A stretch of 33,110 nucleotides of DNA from Hypsibius dujardini. Lineage: Eukaryota > Tardigrada > Eutardigrada > Parachela > Hypsibiidae. Each line of letters starts with the position of its first letter. Position 1 is the stretch's first letter. The notes beneath the pieces are model-generated. The model did not search any database. It was given only the letters and a program-made list of their open reading frames with translations, and was not told where the DNA came from. The translations under genes were made by a program, and so were the position numbers. The DNA lies in NCBI GenBank assembly GCA_001579985.1, contig LRSR01012892.1, positions 1 through 33,110 on the forward strand. Direction: 5' to 3'. Below, piece after piece: positions 19,469-30,031 of this stretch.

Positions 19469-20061
19469 TCAACCGGGATCAGCAATCTCGGCCAGCACTT
19501 CCCGAGCCAGCTTGAATATGCCATCCAATGTGAGCGCCGGTCCTATCGGCATGTTCAGTTGACCAACACACCTGGCCAAGTCCAGCAACAACAGGGATTC
19601 CCCATCGATTTGCTACACACCAAGGACGCCAAAGACTTCAGTAAAAATATAATAATAGATCATTGACATTTCTAAGGAAGTCCAACAGCCTGTCCCACCT
19701 CTTTCTGAAATAAATCCCCCAGCTGGATCCCTCGCTCGCCGAATAACTTGACCAGCATTCCTGCTACCTCCTCCACACTCATAGCGGGGATGGCGGCGGC
19801 ATTAATGCCGTACACTTCCAAGAGTTCCCGGCATGTGGGAACGCTTTTATTGTGATCCACAGGCAGAGGCGGGTGCGCTCGCTTGTTGTCCAAGGGAACA
19901 GGGTGGTTGCGGTGATCCTCGAAGATGTTGCAGTGTATCTCACGGATCATAGCGGATAGTTCGCTTCGGATCGTGGGCGGACCGACCACCACATTGGGCG
20001 GGACCACAGGGGAGGCAACTTTCTTCTTCGCTGAATCTGGAAATTATCGTAAAACGAATCA

Positions 20062-20093
<32 letters not shown>

Positions 20094-20095
20094 GC

Positions 20096-20127
<32 letters not shown>

Positions 20128-22030
20128 GGTCCCTCAGGTGTCTAGCTGCCGTTCTCAACTGTCCATCTGTCTCTTTCTAAATCCCTTTCTAAATTCCGCT
20201 TCCTTGTTATCTGCACATACCGTTTCGTGAACGTTGTGAGACCTTATTAATCGGTCCGCTAAAAATCCGTCTCGGCTTTCGTCGCTTCCGGCGAGCCTTT
20301 GTTGGTTCAGCAGTGCCGATTCTGAAATCGAAGCACGGAAAAAGTGACAAAAAACCCCCCACAGACAGTTTTGTTAACCCTAAACGTGAAGGTGAAATGT
20401 TACAATCACGTACGATCCTGACGGCAGAACATTTTGAGCAGCCTCCCCAGCTTCCGTTGTGTTGCCGACGCATCCAGAGGCAAAACGATTCTGAGAACCT
20501 TCCAGTCCACATCCTGTCGTGCTCGCAGAAATCTCATCCACGTTCATGGAGCACTTTGGATCTGGTTGCACCAAGTCTTCCACATCAGTCGGCGGCAGTC
20601 GCGAGATATTTCCTTCATTGGCCGTAAGAGTTTGCCCCAAGAATTTCTCCTTCGTCTTCGTCTTCGTCTGCCACATCGCCACGAGTTTTCCTTGAGGAGC
20701 AACAGGTTCTCTAGAGAGGAATCCGAAGATCGAGCATTTGATCATTTTGGATGCCCGATCAACTGAACTTCATGAGAGAGACTCTCACTCTGGTTTTTCG
20801 TTCATTTCGTTCATTTCGTTCATTTTGCTCTGCGGTACTGTTGGTGCTGTGGCATTTTCCATCGCGGCTCTAGCATCGGTCTCGGGGTTCTTCATCATGA
20901 TTGAGTTCCCCATCAGGAATTCGTCCCATCTGCAATGGACAAAAATCACCAAAAAATCTCATTCAGAAAGTGTAAGGGGAGGAAATTTCTCAACCAACTT
21001 ACCGGGCGGCCCACTTGTGGTAATGGATCTAAAGGTGTAGGAAAAGCAAATCGGTCAGGCAGATAGATACGCAGAAAATAAGCCAGACAGACAATAAACA
21101 GAACAAGGCTGATAGAGGCAGGCGAGACAGATCGACAGACGGACAGACAGACACAGACAGACAAACAGGCAGACAGACAGATAGACAGACAGGCAAACAA
21201 ACAGACAGACAAACAGACAGACAAACAGACAGGCAAACAAACAGGCAAACAGACAGACAGACAGACAAGCAGACAGACAGACAGACAGACAAAGAGACAG
21301 GCAGGCAAACAGAGAGACAGATATTACCTTCCACAGAGGAACCACCCTTCCGTCTGGATGAACGCCCTCTTCTCTTCTCATCACCCTGGCCGAGTGCCAC
21401 TTGCCATTATTCATCGCCCAGACCGACGATCCTGAGAACACGTAGAATGTCTTGAATCGAGAAAAAAATGATAAAAAATCGACATACGTTGAAAATAACA
21501 ATCATTTCACACAAAACACTGAATCGGGCAATCAATCAATGGAAAGATCGCGTGAGTATACCATAAATTGGGGGTTGTGGACTAGAAGGTTAGAAAAACA
21601 TCCGCGAAATTCCTCCCTCATCCCAAGAAAACTAAAACCACCCTTTCCGAGATGATGTACCTCGGAGAAGTCCATAAGATTTCATAGTACGCGAAATTTT
21701 GCTGCCGTAAATAAAGCAAAAAAATTCAAATGCGGGATCTAGTCAATCAATCGACCCACCAAACGCATTACTGAACCAATTATTTGAGCAAAATGACAGG
21801 GAAACATCTTTGCTGTCCCATTGGGATTCAACAGGTTCATTCAGCGCTCTCCCTGCCGGAAAAATATTTAACTCACTTAGCGCGAATTCCTGAAATAACA
21901 TCGCAGTGTCGTCGTAAACAGGGAGGGATCCGACTCTGCGTACTATGGTATCGTCTTCTCCCGTGGCATTCCGTGACTTCCCGTGTGCTGGACATTCCCA
22001 TGTGCTGGACAAGCATGCCTTTTCCTCCAT
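19469..22030 (-). CDS. Chromatin-type protein: chromo-barrel/Tudor-knot-like segment plus C-terminal SAM domain
   Basis: Nine exons (bottom strand) 22030-21877, 21431-21328, 21028-21003, 20929-20789, 20710-20584, 20513-20410, 20321-20221, 20036-19699 and 19612-19469 join in phase to 412 residues. Residues ~51-105 (SSVWAMNNGKWHSARVMRRE, then VVPLWKIHYHKWAARWDEFL) look like the chromo-barrel/Tudor-knot of MRG15, MSL3 or PHF20-type proteins, with the aromatic HYxxWxxRWDEF signature. A basic stretch (KARRKRRKPRR) follows. The last ~75 residues (MSVEEVAGMLVKLF, then QIDGESLLLL, then MPIGPALTLDGIFKLA) are a SAM domain. A role in histone or chromatin binding is inferred. Exon 3 is only 26 nt. The junction of exons 5 and 6 is uncertain: the model uses a 70-bp intron, but a one-base frame change there would also give sensible protein. 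I know no family with exactly this pair of domains. Confidence 0.75.
20060..20135. repeat. CTGT array in intron 7 of the SAM-domain gene
   Basis: Two near-pure (CTGT)n runs joined by one CTGCTGT slip. Confidence 0.94.
21055..21322. repeat. CAGA / AACA array in intron 2 of the SAM-domain gene
   Basis: CAGA, GGCA and AACA units fill the intron between coding exon 2 and the 26-nt exon 3. Confidence 0.93.
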
Positions 22031-22614
22031 AGCGTCTCTTTTGCTGCTAGAGCTGCGCTGAGATTTACTTTGAGGGTCGTTGTTTGGGTTCTGGTGGGCC
22101 GTAGGGGTAAAACGTGTCAATCAAGCTTTGATTGATTTAGGTCACATTGCTGCACGTCTTAAGCATTTTGTTGTCGTTTTTATTTCCGAGCGCTATCCTC
22201 TGGATTATATTATAGTTTCTTTATGATTTTGTTGTTAATATGATTGATTTCATTTGTCATGAGCATTCTATCGCCCATGGCGTACACACCGCGAAAGGAA
22301 AAGGCAGTGCATTTTTCTGTCAGCCAATAAATCAATCAACAATTAAACATATCAAATGGGTGATTGTCCCACACGGCCCACCAGAACTCAAACCCACAAA
22401 GAACTTCAACACAGCTGTAGAGGGATCCGGTTGGTGTCGCCCGCTCGAAGCTCCGCAACTGCAGCAGGGCGGCTGAACTCTTCCCAAACATCGATGGATA
22501 ATCGATGCAGATATGGAATAAATGCAAAGAGGAGTACCTGAATAGGGAATGACAAACTACGGAGCGCGCAAAAAAGGCAGCGAAATTTATTTTGCAAAAT
22601 AACAGAGCAGCTGT
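22031..22614. other. Upstream flank of the SAM-domain gene
   Basis: The start at 22030 is the first in-frame ATG after an in-frame stop, so this stretch likely holds 5' untranslated sequence and promoter. No TATA box or recognisable coding sequence is visible. Confidence 0.45.
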
Positions 22615-22725
22615 TTTGGCCAGCCGTTCGGGAGAGTTTGGCCAGCCGTTCGGGAGAGTTTGGCCAGCCGTTCGGGAGAGTTTGGCCAGCCGTTCGGGAG
22701 AGTTTTGGCTAGCCGTTCGTGACAG
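22615..22725. repeat. 22-bp tandem repeat, five copies
   Basis: TTTGGCCAGCCGTTCGGGAG (first 20 of 22 bases) is repeated four times without change, then once in a diverged 23-bp form. Confidence 0.95.
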
Positions 22726-23940
22726 GGTAACATGGTTTTGGCGAGCCTTCTGTACTGCGGTTCCAATTCCAATTCCACAACAACGCCGCGCGTTGTAGTG
22801 GTGGGCTGGGCGCCGCGTTGTTCTGTGTCACTGTGAGTCGAGTGTGTGTCTTCGACTCGAACCGCTTCACCATGTGGCATTTCCTCACTTTTACGATCTT
22901 GTAGTGCGGTGTGCAACAAACAAGCCAAGGCAAACGCTCTCGAGTCTCGCATTTCTATTTTCGCGCGTCGTCAGTTTGGTTCATTTTGCCTGCAATGGAT
23001 CCACACATTTTTCTGCAACTTCCCGACATCATCCGCAACTTCCGCATATTTTTTACGCCTGATTAAACGTGGATTTTGAAAATGCAACCTGGAACCAGGG
23101 CAATGTGCAACCTGTTCGGGAATCTACAATCTTGACAATTTTTTTTTCAACGGACGCCATTGTTTGACTTTTTTTTATCTCCTTGCATTCTTCATTCCGT
23201 CTGACCCCGGAGGAATGGTTATTTTTCACGTTTGCTTGGGGTATTTTTTTTTTTATGAAATCATTCGAAATTTTGCAGGGAATTTTTTATTGTCAGGAAA
23301 TTTGCCAAAACAAATTCGGCATTTTTGACTGTTTTTTTTTCGGGGAAATTTGATGTCCACTTTTCAGATTTTGTTGCGCGAATGTTGTGCTTTTTGAATT
23401 GGGATTGTTGTTGGGGGGTGATCATGAAATCGATCTGTTTTCATCAGCTGCTGCTGAGGATCGCGCGCATCGGATTTTTATGATTTGGCGCGCAAAGCAA
23501 GCAACCTGGAAGGAATTTTAAAGGCGCGCGCGCGCGTGTGCACACTCTTCCTCTTATCCATCCATTGATCCCCCTCACTCCTCACACCACCCCGCGTGCT
23601 GTTTTCTTGTCTGTTCACTCACTAAAGGGGCTAGTGAAAAAGAGATGCATCTTTATCACAGCCTGCTTTGGTGTCTGAGCTAGAAGAAAAATCTCATCAT
23701 CACGCGACGTAAACAACGACCACATCATCATCGGAAATGGTGGAGGAGCAAATAGTGTGCAAAAAAAATTTGTATGAAAAATGGTGTTAAAAAATCTGGG
23801 ATGCCGGGACAAAAAAAACTGAATGCCGGCGGTTGGTTTGTTTACGGAAGTGCCTCTGCGTGTCATGTGTGTGTGTGTTTGCAACCAAAAGATGGCGCCG
23901 AATTGGGCGGGCAGTGTTGTTGCTGGTGGCGCCCACTGTG
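22726..23940. other. Intergenic, T-rich, with an alternating CG tract
   Basis: About 23120-23350 is T-rich on the top strand with many runs of 7-10 T. At about 23523-23545 lies an alternating GCGCGCGCGC tract followed by GTGTGCACAC, a possible Z-DNA former. No gene is supported. Confidence 0.45.
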
Positions 23941-23948
23941 ACCGTTGA

Positions 23949-24124
23949 CCAATGGCAAGTTCGGCTTTCCGGGGTGCGCCATTTGATTGGTCGGCGAACG
24001 GACGATTGTTGATTGGCTGTGATGGAGGAATGTGGGTGCGGTTGCCTTCGCGTCGCTGATTGGCTGTAGTACGAGTGTAGCGGCAATTTGTAAATGGTCG
24101 AATCGGGGGCGCCTGATTGGCTGT
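23949..24124. promoter_or_regulatory. Cluster of five CCAAT boxes
   Basis: CCAAT at 23949 and its complement ATTGG at 23986, 24012, 24059 and 24116. Three of them are the identical decamer GATTGGCTGT (24011, 24058, 24115). Such clusters bind NF-Y in animals. The cluster is about 2 kb upstream of the SAM-domain gene and just past the 3' end of the first four-span gene, so its target, perhaps an unseen noncoding first exon, is unclear. Confidence 0.45.
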
Positions 24125-24268
24125 AGTAAACGACGTAAGTGGGCGTGATCAGACTGTTGTGTCTGTCTCATTGCGCGCACCCAGCTGACGACGCTCGTCG
24201 AGATTCCGGATCCTATTTCCGTGTGACATTTCTGTCGCCGCCGCGACATTCCATAGTTTTTCGTCTCA

Positions 24269-25634
24269 TTACGATTGGAAGCTAGAGATCGTGCGCATCA
24301 GGAGGGCATCATTCGCGGACGGCACCTCGACATTGGAGCCGATGATGGAGTTGTCCGGTGTGTAGGCGTCCTTGACGGTTTCACATAAGCCGATCACGAA
24401 GTTGGCCAAGGTCGCCACCACTGTGGCGTAACTGAAAATCTAAGAACATATTTTAACAATTAATTGAGCCTGTTTTGGGAATGACGAAGGAAGGCTCCAT
24501 TACCAAGGAGGCCACGGTGGACGAACAGAACTGTCGGTTGGTACACTTGAAAATTAAGGACCGGTCGTTGAATAGGAGATCTGTGGCGCTACCGAATACC
24601 AACGCTGAACAGGCTGCGCCGTTGATCATCTCCTGTATATGATACAGTAGCACAGATTAGTTTCCGGATTCTGAAGTGAGAAACTGGATTGCTTCCTCGG
24701 GACCACATCCGTCTTAGTGTTTCTTTTAATTCCATATTTTCTTGGGAATATCTGCCTAAAGGTAGATAATAGACCTGCCGGATTGGTTGGCATTTCTGTC
24801 GGTATATCCTCACCTTCAATTCTTGCCTGTTTGTCCGTTTGCCTGCCTGTACTTTTATGTATGTACGAATTTGTGTATCTCTCTGTCTGTCCATCTGCCC
24901 GCGCGTCAATCTTTCTCTCTGCCGTCAACATGTCTGTTTCTCTATATGCCTGGCTGTCTCGAACTGTCTTCTGCCTGTCTGTCTATTTGTCTGTCTGTCT
25001 GCCTGTCTATCAGTCTGTCTGTCCATCAGTATGTCTGTCTGTATTCCTGCCTGTCTTCCTGCATGTCTGTCTGTCTGTATGTCCTTCTGTCTGTCCTTCT
25101 GTCTATCTGTTTGTCTGCCTGCCTATTTGTCTATCTGTTTGTATGCTTGTTTGCCTGCCTTCCTGTCTGTATGTCTGCAGTTGCATACTTGATTATATAC
25201 CTACGGTCTACTCGTCCGTGTCTGCCCAAATATCTGCAACTAGTTGCAAGTTGATTGATTGACTCTTCCAATAATTCGTTGACATTCATATCTGTTTTTC
25301 CACCCACCAGGCAACGGAAGCCCCACGACCTCGTCAGCAGATCACTTCCACAGACAAACTTATGCGGAGCGAAGGCTTCCCCTGTGTGGATCCCGGCCAG
25401 TAAGGCATTCATCAGGAATGTCACGAAGAGCGCCCCCAGCAGCCAATTCCCGTTCAGACGGTTCAGGTTGCGATACGTCTCCATCCCGACCTCGGACGGC
25501 GGTTCGTCATCAATCGAATAGGAAGTCAGCGTGGCGGCCAATGCGCAGAAGGAGCACAGCAGAATGCATAGTTTATTCCGACCGTGGACTTGCCAACAGG
25601 GTTTCCGTCGTATCTGCTTGAGATACTTCAACAT
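24269..25634 (-). CDS. Four-span membrane protein A of a tandem pair, family unknown
   Basis: Exons (bottom strand) 25634-25308, 24632-24504 and 24439-24269 join with phase-0 introns to 208 residues. Four hydrophobic segments are visible: CILLCSFCALAATLTSYSI (about 23-41), WLLGALFVTFLMNALLAGI, INGAACSALVFGSATDLLF and IFSYATVVATLANFVIGL. The first loop begins IDDE; the loop between spans 3 and 4 carries two cysteines (KCTNRQFC). The C-terminal ~35 residues are polar and probably cytosolic. This resembles MARVEL or other tetraspan families in outline, but no diagnostic motif lets me name it. A neighbouring gene upstream has the same exon plan. The exon 3 acceptor at 24440 was chosen over one 8 bp further in because it keeps frame. 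The first intron holds a TCTG array. Confidence 0.7.
24830..25185. repeat. TCTG-rich array in intron 1 of four-span gene A
   Basis: Imperfect TCTG, TGCC, TATC and TTTG units. Three frames stay open as Cys/Leu/Ser/Val-rich strings; these are artefacts. Confidence 0.92.
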
Positions 25635-26007
25635 GGCAAAAATCCGACGGAGGTGGAAAGCAACAAAATTTCAGAGAACCCTTGCTTCATCTACGAGTTG
25701 ACTTTACACAGTAGCTTCATATAGCCCGGAAGGAGGTGAAATCTGACTGTCTGCGACCGGCTTATCTGAAATTCGCCGCGAGTATCTTTTAATAGCGGAA
25801 TGACTTTATCTACTGCCTTGTTCGAAAGTCTAGATACAGGACAGGTCTACGGTATTCTGTAATCACTGCTTGTTATGTATGAACGATCGGTAAACTGAAA
25901 TTCCACTATCGAGCGGTATCTTGACTGTGTCTAGGAAGCGTCGGAATCCAAGTTCATGGTCCACCGGTTGCCGGAACGTCACGCAAGTCACGTGCCACGT
26001 GCTTGGG
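25635..26007. other. Spacer between the two four-span genes
   Basis: 373 bp between the stop of gene B and the start codon of gene A. It must include the end of B and the promoter of A. No clear TATA or AATAAA was found. Confidence 0.4.
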
Positions 26008-27253
26008 TCAGCGAAGGTTCTTGAGCTGCCAAACAGCGGCGATGCATTTTATCAGGAAGATTGCGGTGATTGCGAATCCAAGAACCTATACGGAGAAGAT
26101 GAGGACGACGATTACAGTGCGTGATATCTTGATTCAGGAGATTAGGAATGGGTCCTCCGTAAGAATCTTCCGTCAGGTTTATACTGTCCCTTGGTCTTAG
26201 ACAACACGTACGGAGCTGGCCACAAGGCAGTCACACTTTTGGATGTTCCCGCGACCACGGTTGAGCTCACATCGTGGCTCCCATCGTTTCACGTAGAACG
26301 CAGTCATCAGCGTGGAACTGAGCAGGCTGAATATGAATCCCACAGCGCCGTGTAAGAGTCGCTAAAAAAACAATCAAAAGTAACATTTGGTTTGCCTTCC
26401 AAATTGCGTCTTTCGCGTTTACAAAGACAGGGACCTGGGCATATGATGTCTGGTTTACTGCTAAATCCAGCTCGCTGTTCCCTGTCTGTCCGCTTTCTGC
26501 CTTGCCTGTCAGTCTATCTGTATGTCTGTGCGGGGGGCTGGCTGTCTGTCTGTTTGTCTGTCTTTCTGCTTGTCATTTGGTCTGTCTGTCTATCTATCTG
26601 TCTGTCTGTCAGTTGGTCTGTCTGTCTGTCTATCTATCTGTTTGTTTGTTTGTCTGTCTCTTTGCCTGTCAGTTGGTTTGTCTGTCTGTCTGTCTGTCTG
26701 TCCATTCATCGGTATGAATCGATCTGTCGGTGTTGTCCAGTTCGTTTACATCGACTGATGCTTTGCACTGCTTGTCAGTTGTCTCCCGTAAGCATAAATG
26801 GAAGCACTTGTAATAAGTCTGGTACGGTAAGAGTATGCACTCTCAACTTGGCTGAATGGGCGCGGTTTTCTTTCACGCCAAATTAAAATTTCTAATTTCA
26901 GCGATTATGATCGATGATCAACGATTAATGATGTAATAAAGTTGGGCCTTGACCAAGCCCTTACAACCACCCACCACAAAGTGCACATCGTCTGGATGCG
27001 GCAGATAACGCGCCCAAAAGTCGCAGATGGTCAGCAAGACCGCCATCGTTTCCACCGCACAGACGCTGAACATTACGACGGCGTGGAAGACATTCTCGTC
27101 GTCGATAAAATTGCCGGCAAAGGCGGTGAGAATGCAGATGAAACTGGCCAGTCCCGATAAAGCCAGTATCGAGTCCAAGGCCACATCACGGCGAATCCAC
27201 AGATGGTCCGGCTGGAGAAGATCAAACTGTCGCTCCACATTTTCGATCCACAT
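26008..27253 (-). CDS. Four-span membrane protein B of a tandem pair, family unknown
   Basis: Exons (bottom strand) 27253-26975, 26361-26212 and 26085-26008 join with phase-0 introns to 168 residues. Spans: ILALSGLASFICILTAFAG, AVVMFSVCAVETMAVLLTI, GAVGFIFSLLSSTLMTAFYV and VLGFAITAIFLIKCIAAVW. As in the downstream neighbour, the first loop carries IDDE just after span 1, the intron positions are the same (after span 2 and just before span 4), the first donor is GTGGGT, and the loop between spans 3 and 4 is Cys-containing (CELNRG...KCDC). The C-terminal tail is short (QLKNLR). Overall residue identity with its neighbour is low, so the duplication is old. The start is the first ATG after an in-frame stop. 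Confidence 0.7.
26470..26710. repeat. TCTG-rich array in intron 1 of four-span gene B
   Basis: Imperfect TCTG with TATC, TTTG and CAGT interruptions. It occupies the same intron as the array in the neighbouring paralogue. Confidence 0.92.
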
Positions 27254-27560
27254 TTCTCATAATTTGCAGCAATTGTTGCACGGAGTTTTCATAATAGCTG
27301 TCGCTGGTGAATTGTACAAAACAGACTCGGTCGTCGTGCCAGCTCGTGTTTGGGTGGTCTTTGTTTGTCCTTGCGGGTCTACTGGACCGTAAAAGATAAT
27401 TGCATAAATACGCCTTGGTGCATGATGTCGTGTTGTCCAGCAAGCAAGAGGATGGGTACTTGACAATTCTAGTGGTACTAAAGGCATATCTGCGGACTTA
27501 AGAGAGGCATTTTAAAGCAGTCTTCTTGCAGACTAAAGGAATAGGGGATTGCCAGCGAAC
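27254..27560. other. Upstream flank of four-span gene B
   Basis: About 300 bp of unique sequence that probably contains its promoter. No clear motif and no coding sequence. Confidence 0.4.
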
Positions 27561-27644
27561 GAACGGACAGACAGACAGGAACCGACACAAAGAAACGGAC
27601 AGGCAGACCTCCAAACGAACCGAAAGAAAGGGCAGACACATTTC

Positions 27645-27683
<39 letters not shown>

Positions 27684-27711
27684 TCAGACAGGCAAAAAGA
27701 CAAACAGACAA

Positions 27712-27758
<47 letters not shown>

Positions 27759-27832
27759 AATAGATAGATAGATAGATAGGTAGATAGGCAGGCAAACAGA
27801 CAGACAGGCAGACAGACAGAGAGGTAGGCTGG
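27561..27832. repeat. CAGA / AACA / GATA array
   Basis: CAGACAGA runs with AACA units, then (GATA)n at about 27762-27787 and GGCA/CAGA, ending just past the stop of the candidate gene at 27842-28305. Confidence 0.93.
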
Positions 27833-27841
27833 CAGAATGTG

Positions 27842-28305
27842 TTAAAAAACTTTGGAAGCAAACTTTTTCATGTACTCTCGCATTAAAACATCATGTCCAA
27901 TTTCATGCATCGCGTGTCGAGCCTTCGGCGACGCCGCGATAATCAAACAGACCTGTACAACATATTATTGACTAGTCGAGCGGGTCGTGGGCAGCGTGCT
28001 GCTGACCGGCATGACGGATAAACACAATCCTCAGCACGATCCCCGTCGTCAAAAATTAATCCTCTCGGCAATAAGCCAAAAGTTTACACAAGGTAAACCC
28101 CGAGTATTGCACGTCGGCAGTGTGTGGACAGTGGACACACTACTCAACGCTCTTGAATTTGAGACCGTATAGTTCACCGTGCCGGAAACGTCCACCTCCA
28201 GTCCCAAAATCTTTCCTAATGTGCGTGTGCCGATGTGATCTATCAGCGCGAAATGGTCGCGGCCCTTGAGTTCGTACAGTGTGAGGTGGTGCAGATATGT
28301 ATTGC
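27842..28305 (-). CDS. Two candidate exons (3' end) of an unknown protein
   Basis: On the bottom strand an exon 28305-28166 (NTYLHHLTLYELKGRDHFAL then IDHIGTRTLGKILGLEVDVS) follows an acceptor TTATGCAG. A second exon 27952-27842 follows TTGTACAG and encodes IIAASPKARHAMHEIGHDVL then MREYMKKFASKVF and a stop. Their phases agree (0). The donor of the first exon (GTCTCA) is weak, and the sequence between them is partly open, so the join is uncertain. Both read like real helical protein rather than repeat, but I recognise no domain. Upstream exons were not found. Confidence 0.35.
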
Positions 28306-29322
28306 CTGCATAACTTTTGCGGTTTGCAAAACAACTTAAAAACACCCTCAAGTGCGGCCGGCCGACGGCGCGCCTCACACGATTTGACGTAGGAGTGGAA
28401 AGCGAAAGTGAGAGATATGTAACTCCCTCTTTCTCTCGTTTAGCAATTAAATTGCGAAATCGAATGTCAACGACTCAAGTGTGCAGTCGAGCCGCTTTTC
28501 AGTCCCGGAAAGAGAGCAAACTGATTTCGCCTTTGTCCGACAGAGTCTGCGGGGTGAGGGTGCAAGTTGAAAATGAAAGGACTGAGAACATCGATTTGAA
28601 CCGTTTCCGTTTCGATCGTGCCCCGTCGTCGGAACTTTCAATTGACCATTAGATGGTCGATGAGCCGTCTATGCTTACCATGGCTAATCCACCTGACAGG
28701 GACTCTTAAGTCTGCATTATATGGACCACCGATGCAGGCATGTAAATGTGGCGAGTGGACGGACGCAGGCATGTCATATCGAATCTGGCGGGAGATTATT
28801 GCGGTCTGTTTAGCATAAAAGTTCACTGAACCGAGGGTTGGACCCTCGGGTTTTGATTAAGAAAGTCCGCAGGGTGTCTTTCTTTGCATCCGTCGTATAT
28901 CCGCCGTAATATGCGGGGACCCCATGCCGGGAGGTATATACATCCCATAAGAAGCATGCCTTATCCCGCAACAGGTTCGCTGCAGCTGAAAGACCCAACG
29001 AGTACCGAGTACTCTCGTTCTCTAGATCTGTTTAGATCAGGGTCAGACGGTACTCGCACTATATTGTACAGAAAGCGTTTACGCAACAGTAATTTTGTTT
29101 ATGGGTTCAATAAAAGGTTATTTTGGAATGATGGTCAAGTTGATGTGCTACAAATATCCATCCCTCATGTTTAGCAATAGCCGTGTGTTCCTGGATTTCG
29201 GGGAACATCCATGCTACACAGCTATAGGATCTAATAAAATAAAGGTTTGTCTCGGCAACTCAACAAGGGTTGAACCAACTAATATCCATCGCAGACGTAT
29301 TGGTAAAACCGTAGATCCAGAG
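28306..29322. other. Intergenic, two adjacent hairpins, no gene seen
   Basis: A perfect hairpin CCGAGGGT-TGG-ACCCTCGG lies at 28831-28849, followed within 10 bp by a weaker AAGAAAG/CTTTCTT stem (about 28858-28885). Open frames here are short and unrecognised. Confidence 0.4.
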
Positions 29323-29325
29323 GTC

Positions 29326-29370
<45 letters not shown>

Positions 29371-29372
29371 GG
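29323..29372. repeat. CAGA microsatellite
   Basis: Near-perfect (CAGA)n of about 12 units. Confidence 0.95.
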
Positions 29373-29532
29373 TCTAGGCTTTGTATACCAGACCCTAGGG
29401 TTGACCTCGACAGTCAGATAAATGAAGGACAGACCAAATGCAATTAAAGATGGTGAGCTTGATAATTGTCCATCGCACACCACACACGCCCATCACACCC
29501 GATAATAAAGTTCAATATCATCCAATTTATGC

Positions 29533-29583
29533 TGAATCTGGGGGGTCCAATTACGTAGTTTACGGGCTGACCCCCAGATTTCA
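29533..29583. repeat. Short inverted repeat
   Basis: TGAATCTGGGGGGTC and GACCCCCAGATTTCA form an imperfect 14-15 bp stem around a 21-base loop. Confidence 0.6.
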
Positions 29584-29718
29584 TTGTACTCCTCCTGATG
29601 GATGGTCCATGGTCCATAGCCTACTGCAGTGCCGCTCTACACGTAACAAGCTGTCGGCATTGACCTTGCGCGTACCGACCGATGATACTTCCCGCGCGGA
29701 CATCTCTCTCACTGGGTA

Positions 29719-29909
29719 ATGGACTCCCGGAGTTTGGATGTGGAAGAAGTCTCACATCCTAATATCCCGCAACCAGCGAGAGAGATAACGAATGTCCACT
29801 GGGAAATCGACTTGCGCGAGACTTTCATTACACAATCCTCTTTATATCAGACTTTTGCCATATTCGTTGCTGCTCTGTGTCCCTGTGCGGGACACACAAG
29901 CTCATGGTA
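29719..29909 (+). other. Open frame ending at a good splice donor, doubtful exon
   Basis: An ATG frame (MDSRSLDVEEVSHPN...) runs to TACGCC|GTAAGT at 29909-29915, a strong donor context. No partner exon and no recognisable domain, so this may be chance. Confidence 0.15.
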
Positions 29910-30031
29910 CGCCGTAAGTGCCTCGGACAGTAGCAGCAGCGACATCCTCGACTGTGTAATATAGTGGTTCCTCCATTGTGCCTTCTGCTTGACTCTTCGC
30001 CAATTCGGGATCGAAAGTGAACTAAAGTCAG

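Noticed and set aside
22031-22120. Extending the SAM-domain gene upstream of 22030
   Set aside because: The frame is open for 30 more codons but has no ATG before an in-frame stop and no acceptor, so the ATG at 22030 was preferred.
28000-28172. Top-strand open frame opposite the unknown gene end
   Set aside because: It ends in the antisense of the better-supported bottom-strand exons and has no splice or domain support.
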